NCBI RefSeq assembly: GCF_030295325.1 | Contig: NZ_AP027059.1 | Coordinates: 1 to 64,000, forward strand | DNA length: 64,000 bases | Source of the DNA: Haliovirga abyssi | GTDB lineage: Bacteria > Fusobacteriota > Fusobacteriia > Fusobacteriales > Haliovirgaceae | Direction of reading: 5' to 3' | In this document: positions 47,174-56,100 of the stretch, piece after piece | How positions within the stretch are numbered: position 1 is the stretch's first letter | How the letters are laid out: each line of letters begins with the position of its first letter | The notes under the pieces: model-generated | Database searches by the model: none | Seen by the model: only the letters and a program-made list of their open reading frames with translations | What the model was told of the DNA's origin: nothing | Position numbers and translations under genes: made by a program

Positions 47174-47260
47174 AAAATTATGAAATAATGATTAGCCACA
47201 AAAGATAAATATGTTTTTGCAGGTTAACTATATTCTTTGAAATTAAAATGAGGTGATACT

Positions 47261-47965
47261 GTGTTAAAAATAAAAGATTTACATGTGCATTATGGGAATA
47301 TTCACGCTATAAAAGGAATTAATTTAGATGTGAATGAAGGTGAAATAGTAACCTTAATTGGAGCTAATGGAGCAGGGAAAACTACTACATTAAGAGCAAT
47401 ATCGAAATTACAATCTCCATCAGCAGGAGAAATTAATTTTTTAGATGAAGATATAACAAAAATGAGTGCGACAAATATAGTAAAAAGAGGGCTTATACAA
47501 GTTCCAGAAGGAAGAAGAGTTTTTTCTCCAATGAGTGTAATGGAAAATTTAGAGCTTGGGGCATATCTTCGAAAAGATAAAGCTGAAATAAAAAAAGATT
47601 TGGAACATATATTTAATATATTTCCAAGATTATATGAAAGAAAAACACAATTAGCAGGAACATTAAGTGGTGGAGAACAGCAAATGCTTGCAATAGGAAG
47701 AGCATTAATGAGTAAGCCTAAGTTGTTGCTTTTGGATGAGCCTTCAATGGGATTGGCACCATTATTGGTAAAAGAGATATTTGAAATAGTAAAGGATATT
47801 AACAAGAATCAGGGGATTGCAGTTTTATTAGTAGAACAAAATGCGAATATGGCTTTGAAAATAGCAGATAGAGCATATGTAATTGAAACAGGAAAAGTTG
47901 TAATGAAAGGGAATGCTAAGGATATATTGGAAAATGCAGATGTTAAAGAAGCTTATCTTGGATAA
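47261..47965 (+). CDS. livF: Branched-chain amino-acid ABC transporter ATPase LivF
   Basis: 234 residues. ABC ATPase with Walker A GANGAGKTT, the LivF motif VPEGRRVFSPMSVMENL, signature LSGGEQQMLAIGRALM and Walker B LLLLDEPSMGLAP. GTG start behind GAGGTGA. An 87-base gap from livG is longer than elsewhere in the operon and holds no clear promoter. The C-terminal codons form part of the terminator hairpin. Confidence 0.96.
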   Translation: MLKIKDLHVHYGNIHAIKGINLDVNEGEIVTLIGANGAGKTTTLRAISKLQSPSAGEINFLDEDITKMSATNIVKRGLIQVPEGRRVFSPMSVMENLELGAYLRKDKAEIKKDLEHIFNIFPRLYERKTQLAGTLSGGEQQMLAIGRALMSKPKLLLLDEPSMGLAPLLVKEIFEIVKDINKNQGIAVLLVEQNANMALKIADRAYVIETGKVVMKGNAKDILENADVKEAYLG

Positions 47966-47976
47966 GCTTCTTTTTT
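47945..47976 (+). terminator. livF terminator overlapping the stop codon
   Basis: A 13-bp perfect stem AAAGAAGCTTATC (47945-47957) with GATAAGCTTCTTT (47961-47973), TTG loop, ending in a T-run. Confidence 0.85.
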
Positions 47977-48016
47977 ATAGAGTAAAAGAGAAAGAGCTTT
48001 TTATAGTTGTTTCTAA

Positions 48017-48115
48017 GGAACGTTTAAAAAATAAGTTTCTCATTTTTGTTATAAAAACGGTTAAACCATTGCGTATTTTAAAACAAAATCAGAAGATTAT
48101 TTTTAAGCCGTTCCT
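48017..48115 (+). repeat. FR1 repeat, full copy
   Basis: GGAACGTTTAAAAAATAA … TTATTTTTAAGCCGTTCC, 99 bp, with the central AAACGGTTAAACCATTGCGTA. Same orientation as the 44491 copy; sits between converging transcripts. Confidence 0.78.
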
Positions 48116-48121
48116 AAATAA

Positions 48122-48168
48122 AAATACCCTTTCAGTAACGAGAGCGACTGAAAGGGTATTTTATTATT
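48122..48168. terminator. Bidirectional terminator between livF and the minus-strand gene
   Basis: A 16-bp perfect stem, 48122-48137 with 48148-48163, 10-base loop, and T-runs on both strands. It ends one base before the minus-strand stop codon. Confidence 0.85.
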
Positions 48169-48953
48169 TCAAATATTTATCTAGCATTTTTTGTAATTCA
48201 CCTGATTTTTCTAATTTTTTTATATTTTTATTGAAAATATTTCTTAAATTTAATCCTAAATCAGTTTTAGGAAATAAAAAGTAAAATTTTCTTGGAGCCA
48301 TATCTTGTATTTTCACAAATTTTATATCACTGTCTAAATATTTTTGTCCTACATATTCAAATCCCTTCATAATTTCATATTCTGCTAGAAAGATATCAAA
48401 TCTATTTTTCTTTAATTTTTTAACTAATTGGGTATAATTTTTTGCTCCTGTATCAATTTCTGTATTGTTAAATCCATAAGTTTTATAATTATATCCAAGT
48501 AAACCTCCAACTTTATATTTCTTTAAATCGGATTTATTTTTAATGTCTAATCCGTTTGGAAATTTTTTAATATTGTAAAAATAGTAAGAATTAATTGTGT
48601 AAATTGGTTCAGAGTAATAATATATTTTTTTTCTTTCCTCATTGATAGAAGCATCCATTAATACTTGATATTTACCAGTTTCTACATATTTTTTAGATCT
48701 TTTCCATGGTAACAATCTTACGTTTATTGTAAAATTTTCATTTTTAGCAATTGTTTTCAATAAGTCGTAAGTGAACCCTGATATTTTATCTGTTTTTTTA
48801 CTATTTTTTCTTATGAAAAATTCATAAGGCGGCCATTCTCCGACATCTCCTGCTGCTTTGAATGTTTTTCCTGAAAATTCACCACCTAAAGCCATTAGAC
48901 TTAACATAGAAAAAATACTACATACCAATAAACCCCATTTTAACTTTTTCATT
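48165..48953 (-). CDS. Family-3 extracellular solute-binding protein
   Basis: 262 residues on the minus strand, the only such gene in the window. Signal-like N-terminus (KKLKWGLLVCSIFSMLSLMALG) without a convincing lipobox. Family-3 (amino-acid-binding/transporter substrate-binding) patterns: GEWPPYEFF, ISGFTYDLLKTIAKNENFTINVRLLPWKRS, DASINEERKKIYYYSEPIY, KKYKVGGLLGYNY, and the end GELQKMLDKYLK. No permease or ATPase gene adjoins it, so it is an orphan binding protein, or feeds a transporter elsewhere or a sensor. Start ATG at 48953 follows GGAGGAG; an in-frame TTG before that site is unlikely. Confidence 0.87.
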
Positions 48954-49076
48954 CCAATCTCCTCCAAATATTATATTTTTAGTATAATTTTATGTAGCTC
49001 TAATAGTAATATACTTTGTTTTTTCTGTTTTCCTTTAATTTTTTTAAATTTTTTTAAATTTTTTAAGGTTATCTTA

Positions 49077-49105
49077 TTGACATTTAGTTTCAAAAAAGGT
49101 AATAT
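49077..49105 (+). promoter_or_regulatory. Promoter of the lytic transglycosylase gene
   Basis: TTGACA (49077-49082) and TAATAT (49100-49105), spacing 17, in the divergent gap 48954-49191. The rest of the gap is T-rich with repeated TTTTTTAAA and no gene. Confidence 0.7.
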
Positions 49106-49191
49106 ATTACTTAGGCAGAACAAAATAAATAGTACAAGTGGAAAACAAATTATTTATGGGGCTGATTTTTAAATTTCGGGAGGGGAAAATT

Positions 49192-51609
49192 ATGAAAATG
49201 AAAAGGTTTGCAGTGAAAATGATGGTTTTAGGGGTTATGCTATTTTCGGTTTTAGGGTGTTTTAATAATGCTTTAGAAGATGGAGTTCAAAAAGGTGAAT
49301 TAGTTGAAAATTTAGCATTGCCTCCAGAAGAGCAAGGTGAAATGGATAGAATTCAAGAGGAGATTTCGAGAAGTTTTCCATTAGAAGTTAGAAACATAGA
49401 TATCACGAGAGCTAGTAATCCTAGTAAAAGAACTATAAAGGCGACTATGAAAGAAGTTGGGAGAAAATATAATATACCATATGAAATTTTATACGGTTTA
49501 GCGTTGGAAGAATCACATTTGAGACAATTTAAAAGTAATGGGAAACCTTTAATAAGCCGAGATAAGGGGTATGGTCTTATGCAGGTGACACCATGGGCGG
49601 TAAGAACAAAATTCAATACTAATTCTTTAGCGTATGACTATAGGTATAATATTGAGGCTGGAGCACAAGTTATTTTGGGGAAATGGAGATATATTACTAG
49701 AAGAAATCCTGTTGGCAATAATAATCCTAAAATATTAGAAAACTGGTATTTTGCTATATGGGCATATAATGGTTTTTGTAAAGTGAATAATCCAAATTAT
49801 TATAAAAATGGACCTCATCGATGGAGAAATAGACATATGAGTTGGGTGAGGTATTCTGCTTATCAAAGTGAAGTTTTAAGAGGAATTAGAAGACATTTAA
49901 ATATAAATATAACTCCAATTCCAATGAATAAAATACCAAGATATGGAATCCCTAAAAGAGGAGTGAGATTTAGTACACCAACATCAACACATTATACAGG
50001 GAATGGAAGTGATGAAAATTATCCTCCAAAAGAAAAAGGCTGGATAAAATTTGATAAGGAGTATAAAGAAGCTTATAAAGGGGCGACAATGTTTAATGTG
50101 TCGACATCTATTAATGTGAAAAGAGTAGAAGTATCATTAGATGATAAATATAAAAGAATAAAAGATGTCAAAAATGGTAAATTTGATTTCACTTATAGAT
50201 TTGGGGTATTAGGGAAAAGGGATTTAAAAGTTATAGGATATGATAAATATGGGAGAGAGATAGCTAGATTAGTTCATCCCATAATAATAGAGGAAAAACC
50301 TGTGGAAAATATTTCGTATGTTAAAGTAAATGCTAAAGAAATTTATTATACGGGTATAGAACAGGAGTTTATATTCGAAGGGTCAAAAGATATAGTAAAA
50401 ATAGGGTTGAAAATAAATGGGGAAAATTCAGGCGAAATTTTATTAAAAGATGGAAAAGGCGAGATGAAAGGACCTTTTACACAAGTTGGAACTTTTAAAG
50501 TTGAATTAGTAGGATATGATAAAGATGGTAAAGTAGAAGCTACAAATAGTTATAATATAATAGTAAGAGAAAAATCATATATAAAAATGGAAAGCAAATC
50601 GGAAATATATAAAGAGAATACAACATTTAATGTAGAGGCCTCAAACGATATAAAAGAGATAGAGGTATCCTTAGATGGAAAATATAATAAGAGAAAAGCG
50701 GTAATAAATGGAAAATATGAATTTAGTTATAGATTTGGAATATTAGGAGAAAGAACAATAAAATTAGTAGGATATAATGCAAATGGAGAAGTAGTATTAA
50801 CAAAAGAGGAAAAAATAGTAGTAAGAGAAAAATCATATATAAAAATGGAAAGTAAATCGGAAATATATAAAGAGAATACAACATTTAATGTAGAGGCCTC
50901 AAATGATATAAAAGAGATAGAGGTATCCTTAGATGGAAAATATAATAAGAGAAAAGCAGTAATAAATGGGAAATATTCATTTAGTTATAGATTTGGAGTA
51001 TTAGGAGAAAGAACAATAAAATTAGTAGGATATAATGCAAATGGAAAAGTACTATTAACTAAAGAGGAAAAAATAGTAGTAAGAGAAAAATCATATATAA
51101 AAATGGAAAGTAAAACGGAAATATATAAAGAGAATACAACATTTAATGTAGAGGCCTCAAATGATATAAAAGAGATAGAGGTATCCTTAGATGGAAAATA
51201 TAATAAGAGAAAAGCAGTAATAAATGGAAAATATGAATTTAGTTATAGATTTGGAGTATTAGGAGAAAGAACAATAAAATTAGTAGGGTATAATGCAAAT
51301 GGAAAAGTGTTATTGACTAAAGAGGAAAAAATAGTAGTAAGAGAAAAATCATATATAAAAATATTGAACAATCAATATTACTATAGTAGAGGAAGAAGAT
51401 ATTATTTCAATGGAACTACATCATCTGATATTGTAAAGGTTAGAGTAACTTTAGATGGAAAATATCCTGGGGTAAGATATGTTAGAAGTGGAAAATATTC
51501 ATTTAGTTATAAATTTGGAGTTAGAGGATATAGAACAATAAAGGTAGTGGGATATGACAGAAAGAATAAAGCTGTTGTGTCGATGATAAAAAGAATAAGA
51601 GTTAGATAA
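49192..51609 (+). CDS. Lipoprotein lytic transglycosylase with tandem Ig-like repeats
   Basis: 805 residues. Lipobox FSVLGC (Cys23). The SLT domain (about 80-235) has catalytic Glu107 in LALEESHL, then GYGLMQVTPWAV and WAYNG, the three standard motifs; it cleaves peptidoglycan glycan strands. From about 280 onward lie Ig-like beta units of ~86 residues. One is divergent (about 290-365), another (about 375-455) more so, three are near identical (about 458-715: TTFNVEASNDIKEIEVSLDG, YRFGxLGERTIKLVGYNANG), and a last one differs. ATG at 49192 follows GGGAGGGG; an upstream in-frame ATG at 49138 would bury the signal peptide. Probably anchored at the inner face of the outer membrane. Confidence 0.85.
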   Translation: MKMKRFAVKMMVLGVMLFSVLGCFNNALEDGVQKGELVENLALPPEEQGEMDRIQEEISRSFPLEVRNIDITRASNPSKRTIKATMKEVGRKYNIPYEILYGLALEESHLRQFKSNGKPLISRDKGYGLMQVTPWAVRTKFNTNSLAYDYRYNIEAGAQVILGKWRYITRRNPVGNNNPKILENWYFAIWAYNGFCKVNNPNYYKNGPHRWRNRHMSWVRYSAYQSEVLRGIRRHLNINITPIPMNKIPRYGIPKRGVRFSTPTSTHYTGNGSDENYPPKEKGWIKFDKEYKEAYKGATMFNVSTSINVKRVEVSLDDKYKRIKDVKNGKFDFTYRFGVLGKRDLKVIGYDKYGREIARLVHPIIIEEKPVENISYVKVNAKEIYYTGIEQEFIFEGSKDIVKIGLKINGENSGEILLKDGKGEMKGPFTQVGTFKVELVGYDKDGKVEATNSYNIIVREKSYIKMESKSEIYKENTTFNVEASNDIKEIEVSLDGKYNKRKAVINGKYEFSYRFGILGERTIKLVGYNANGEVVLTKEEKIVVREKSYIKMESKSEIYKENTTFNVEASNDIKEIEVSLDGKYNKRKAVINGKYSFSYRFGVLGERTIKLVGYNANGKVLLTKEEKIVVREKSYIKMESKTEIYKENTTFNVEASNDIKEIEVSLDGKYNKRKAVINGKYEFSYRFGVLGERTIKLVGYNANGKVLLTKEEKIVVREKSYIKILNNQYYYSRGRRYYFNGTTSSDIVKVRVTLDGKYPGVRYVRSGKYSFSYKFGVRGYRTIKVVGYDRKNKAVVSMIKRIRVR
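50563..51336 (+). repeat. Three tandem 258-bp repeats inside the transglycosylase gene
   Basis: Units start at 50563, 50821 and 51079 (GTAAGAGAAAAATC each time; a fourth start at 51337 opens the divergent final unit). Period 258 bases, 86 codons, with only a few differences, mostly silent, which points to recent duplication or gene conversion. Confidence 0.9.
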
Positions 51610-51717
51610 AAAAGCAGAAATATAGATTTTTATTAAATGGTTAAAAAATGTAAAATTTGAGATGGTATTAAAAATAGTTGAGAATATTGAAGTAGAGGAT
51701 ATAAAAGGAGATTAGGG

Positions 51718-51751
51718 ACGCCAGCTTGAAATTTACGCTGGCGTTTTTTAA
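51718..51751 (+). terminator. Transglycosylase gene terminator
   Basis: ACGCCAGC (51718-51725) with GCTGGCGT (51737-51744), 11-base loop, then TTTTTAATAA. Confidence 0.75.
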
Positions 51752-51901
51752 TAATTAGAAAAATATAAATTTTAGATTTGGAGAAATTTCATAGATGTTT
51801 GTTGATTGGTTGAATAAAATAGGGGAAATTTATTTTTTAGCACGTATAGCGTTGGAAAAGACTCGTTTTTGGTCAAAAGTTAATCTTTTTTTTAAAAAAA
51901 C

Positions 51902-51930
51902 TTGATTTTTATAATGATATATAGTAATAT
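51902..51930 (+). promoter_or_regulatory. Promoter of the parvulin gene
   Basis: TTGATT (51902-51907) and TAATAT (51925-51930), spacing 17. The stretch 51752-51901 before it holds no gene I can support. Confidence 0.5.
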
Positions 51931-51975
51931 ATATACTGAATGAGACAAAAAAATGCTACAAAAGGAGAGAGTGTT

Positions 51976-52887
51976 ATGAAAAAGAACACGAGAGCGAATG
52001 CGGTGTTGGTTTTAAGTATGGTTTTGAATATTGGATTAATAATTTATATTTTCAATATTCAGCAAAAAGCCTCCCAATATAAAATAAAAGCTAAGTCTAA
52101 CGAGCTGATTTTAGCAAAATATAAAGGAAAAGTGTTTACCCAGAAAATGATGGATTTTGAAATGAAAAGGTTATCAAAAGACTATAACAATAAAGATTAT
52201 AAAAAATTTATATTGGAATCCTGGATAAAAAACAATATTTATGCAGATAAAGCTTTGAAAGAGGGGCTTATAAAAGATGATTATTTGAAATACTGGTTGG
52301 ATAAGCAGAAAATAGAGATGTTGGCATCAGAATATTTGAATAATAGACTAAAAAAAGAGGTTAAGATTACAGAAATAGAGATAAAAAATGAATATACAAA
52401 TAATCCATTTTATAAAAAGAGACCTGAAAGAAGAAAAGTAAGGCATATTTTAATAAGAGTGCCATATAACTCTACAAAAGAGGAGATTGAAAAATATAGA
52501 AAAAAAGCTAAATTAATAAGAGATAGAATTTTAAAAGGGGCAGAATTTTCTATTATGGCAGAGAGTTATTCTGATGATAAATTTAGTAGGAAAAAAGGTG
52601 GAGATTTAGGATTTATCTCAAAAGGGATGTTTTCTGAAGAATTTGATAAGGCTGCTTTTTCTTTGAAAGAGAATGAATTAAGTCCGATTATAGCAACGCC
52701 TGTTGGATTTGAAATAATGAGGATTGAAAAGATTGAGCTTTCTAAAAGGCAGAGTTTTGAGAGTGTGAAAGAGGATATTAAGAAAAATTTGGAGAAGAAA
52801 AAGAGAGAGAAGATATATAAAGAGATAGAGAAGGATGTAATGGGGAAGAATAAGAAAGATTATAAGATTTATGATGAGAAATTGTGA
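51976..52887 (+). CDS. Membrane-anchored parvulin-type peptidyl-prolyl isomerase (PpiC/SurA-like)
   Basis: 303 residues. An N-terminal membrane helix (about 9-28, no cleavage site seen) is followed by a SurA/PrsA-like helical chaperone part (about 40-140: VFTQKMMDFEMKRLSKDYN). The parvulin domain comes next (about 150-250), with VRHILIRV, GAEFSIMAESYSDDKFSRKKGGDLGFISKGMFSEEFDKAAFSLKENELSPIIATPVGFEIMRI in family order. A charged C-terminal tail follows. It would help fold envelope proteins in the periplasm, perhaps including the giant protein encoded next. ATG at 51976 follows AAAGGAGAGA. The last ~50 bases are duplicated downstream. Confidence 0.87.
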   Translation: MKKNTRANAVLVLSMVLNIGLIIYIFNIQQKASQYKIKAKSNELILAKYKGKVFTQKMMDFEMKRLSKDYNNKDYKKFILESWIKNNIYADKALKEGLIKDDYLKYWLDKQKIEMLASEYLNNRLKKEVKITEIEIKNEYTNNPFYKKRPERRKVRHILIRVPYNSTKEEIEKYRKKAKLIRDRILKGAEFSIMAESYSDDKFSRKKGGDLGFISKGMFSEEFDKAAFSLKENELSPIIATPVGFEIMRIEKIELSKRQSFESVKEDIKKNLEKKKREKIYKEIEKDVMGKNKKDYKIYDEKL

Positions 52888-53119
52888 GTTGAGGAGAAGA
52901 GAAGATAAAAAGATAAGAGATTCAGCACTAAGAAAGGAGAGCGCAAAGGGTCACGAAGAGGGGCTTGTGTATAGGAGTAATGGAAAAGAATAAAAAAGAT
53001 TATAAAATATTTACGATAAGGGATTATGAGTGGAGGAGAAGAGAAGATAAAAGAGAAGATAAAAGAATCAACGCAGAGACGCTGAGAGAGCAGAGGGCCG
53101 CAGAGGAGGAATTTTGTAG
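52840..53119 (+). repeat. Two diverged 140-bp tandem units after (and including) the parvulin gene end
   Basis: Unit 1 starts at 52840 (ATGGGGAAGAATAAGAAAG, the end of the parvulin gene). Unit 2 starts at 52980 (ATGGAAAAGAATAAAAAAG). Both continue with GAGGAGAAGAGAAGATAAAA and then a purine-rich, G+C-richer stretch of GCGCAAAGGG / ACGCAGAGACGC type, and GTAGGAGT or ATAGGAGT. An 84-codon open frame at 52965-53219 is an accident of this repeat. No gene is supported between 52888 and 53175. Confidence 0.7.
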
Positions 53120-53175
53120 GAGTGGAACTTGTGTGTTCTTGTGGGGGAATTTTACTATAATAAGGGGGCTAAATA

Positions 53176-56100
53176 ATGAAAAAGAAGATGTTTATAGCAG
53201 CACTTATTTTAAGTGCTAATTTATACTCAGCAGAAATGAGTAACTATTCATTTGATGGAAATAAGTTAAACATAGGTAATAAACAAATAATAACTCAAAC
53301 TGTAAAAAAAGATGGAGATAGTTATATTTTAAATGGAGAATTTTCATTTCAAGGGTTGGTAATTGGATTTGAAAATGGAGTTTTGACAGATAAAGGGTTG
53401 GATATATCGCTAAATAAAGAGGTTGTGTATAAAAATTATAAATTAAATATAAAAAATATTTTAATAAGTGATAAAACTATTGTAAATATGTCTGTGAATG
53501 TTGGAGATAGAGAAATTTTAGTTGAAACAGATGAGAAATTTTCATATTTTAAATTTGAAAATAGTGTGATAAATTTAGATGGATTTGAGATAGCATTAGA
53601 AAATATGAAGCTTTCAAAAGAGGGATTAATATTAAAAGGAGAGATTTTTCTGCCTCAATTAGGAGAGGGAGCAAAAACTAATATCTCGTTAAATGTAAAT
53701 AGTGATGAAACATATAATGGGGAGATTGGGAATTTCAAATTTAGTTATAATGGGGAAAATTATGAAATTTTAAATTCTGATTTTAGTTCAAATGGATTAA
53801 GTTTAAATTCCATATCTAAAGATAAAGTTGTAAATTTTTTAATAGCAACATCAGGAGTTAAAATAGTAGATATAAATAGTTATAATGGGGTTTTTAATTA
53901 TAATAATTTTAAAATTGCATATAAAAAAGATAATGGCAAGATGTATGGAATTTTAAAAGTTGGAGAAAATTATATAAAATTATTGAATATTGAAACATCA
54001 GGAGATAAAATTACAAAAATTGGTGGATTTGATATATCTAAATTTAAAATTGGAGATGTTGTTTTAAATATAAAAAGCCTTGAAATAACAGAAGCTGGAT
54101 TAAAATTAGATGGCGAAGTTAATGGAATAGAAACAGAGATTATTGTAGATAATAGTGGAAATTTAGTAAGTTATACATTTTCTAAAAAGAGTTATGATAT
54201 AGAGTATAATGGAGTGAAATTAAATTTAACTAATTTGAAATTCAGAAATAGTGGAATAGATTCAAATTTTAATGTTAAATTGGGAGATAATAGTTTAAAT
54301 GGTGAAATTAATATAACGGAGTCTGATATTAATATAACAAAATTAAATAGTAGTAAAATAGAGTTAAATGGAGTAGATTTCAGAATAAAAAATATGGATA
54401 TATCCAAAAATGGAGTTGTATTAAATTTAGATGGAAATTTAGCTTCTAAATTAGGTGGAGGAAAAATTGTTGTAGATAATTTAGTTATAGGTAATAATGG
54501 TGAGATTACAGCAAATGATATTAAAGTTGAAAATTTATCAATTAATGGAAAAGAGATAAATTTAATTTCAGCTAAAATTGATAAAGAGGCTATATATTTA
54601 AAAGGATACAGTTTTAACAGTGTGATTAATCTGAAAATCAGTAGAGAAAGTGTTGGAGTAGATGAAGTTGGAATTGATACAAAATATGAGGTTGGAGGAT
54701 ATATATTAAAAGCAACCTCTAAATATGTGAAAGATGATAAAGTTATTGTAAATGGACTGTTGTATTTGCCAGATAATCTTGGAGTAGTTGAACTAAAAAA
54801 TGTAGAATTTGACCTTAATGGGAAACTATTATCTAATGTGGATTTATCTTTGAATGAGATAGAGTTAGATGGATATAGAGTAAATATAGCTGGTTCATAT
54901 TTAGATAAAGACGGAGTTCATCTATCAGGGTTATTGAAATTAAAAGATGGAGGAATGTTAAATTTAAGTGAGCTTTCTATAAATAGCGACGGCGATTATA
55001 TTGGAAAAGTTTCAGCACAAAATATATCTATAAATGGATTTGAAATAACTGGAAATGGAATAATTGAAAATGGAAATATTTCATTAGCTGGAATTGGTAA
55101 ATATGGAGAATTGACATTTAATTTAAATAGATTAGATTATAAAAATGGAAAATTGGAAAATTTAGATATTCAAGTTAGGAATTATAGTTTTGCTGGACAA
55201 AATTTGGATATATTATCAGCAAATTTTAATAAAAATGGATTAGAGATAAAAGGTGTTGTTAGACTTTCAGATGAATTTAGCGGAAATAAAATAGATGTAA
55301 GCGGTATTTTTGATAAAAATGGAAATTTGAAAATAGATTATCAAAGATTAGAGGATAAAACTTTAACTTATAATGGTAAAAGTTATGAAAATGTAGAAGT
55401 TGTTGTTAAAGATAACAGTATAATTTTAACAGGTGAAGTTCAAGGATTAGGATTTAAAAATTTAATAATTACAAAAAATGGAGTATCTGTTGAAACTGTT
55501 AGTTATAAAGGAAAAATGAATATAAAAGGATATTCTATATATGTGAATTCGCTTTATAATAATTTTGATGGAAGCAAAAGTTTAGATGGATATTTAATAT
55601 TGCCAAATGGAGTAAGAGCAGAAATAAATAGTTTGAAATTAGATAATGAAAATAATATTATTGGAGAAGCTAGAGTTGAGTTGTCTAAAATTAATCTAAA
55701 TGGATATACAGTTGAAGTTGAAAATTGTATATTTAGTAATAATGGATTGAAGATAGCTGGAACAATAGATAATAGATTTCATGCTAATTTATCTATAGAT
55801 TATTCTGGAAAAGTAGAAGGAGATTTGAAATTAGATTCTGTTAGTATAAATGGATGGAGTTTTGAGAATTTATCAGGTAGTTATAATAATGGAGAGATGA
55901 TTTTAAATGGTTCATTAAATTATTTTGGAACAATTTTAAAAGTTGAAAATGTGATACTGTCGAAAGATTTAGTTTCTGGAAAATTGATATTAAACAAATT
56001 AAATCTGTATGGATTAAATATAGATGTGATAAATGCTAAATTAGAAAATGGAGTTGTAGATATTAATGGAAAAGCAAATTATAATGGAGCAGAGATATTA

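Noticed and set aside
47913-48284. 123-codon frame after livF
   Set aside because: Runs through the terminator, FR1 repeat and into the antisense of the solute-binding gene; not coding.
50563-51336. CRISPR-like or satellite array
   Set aside because: The 258-bp repeats are in frame within a lipoprotein gene and encode whole domains, with no spacers.
52965-53219. 84-codon frame between the parvulin and giant genes
   Set aside because: It arises from the duplicated 140-bp unit and overlaps the start of the giant gene. It has no family features.
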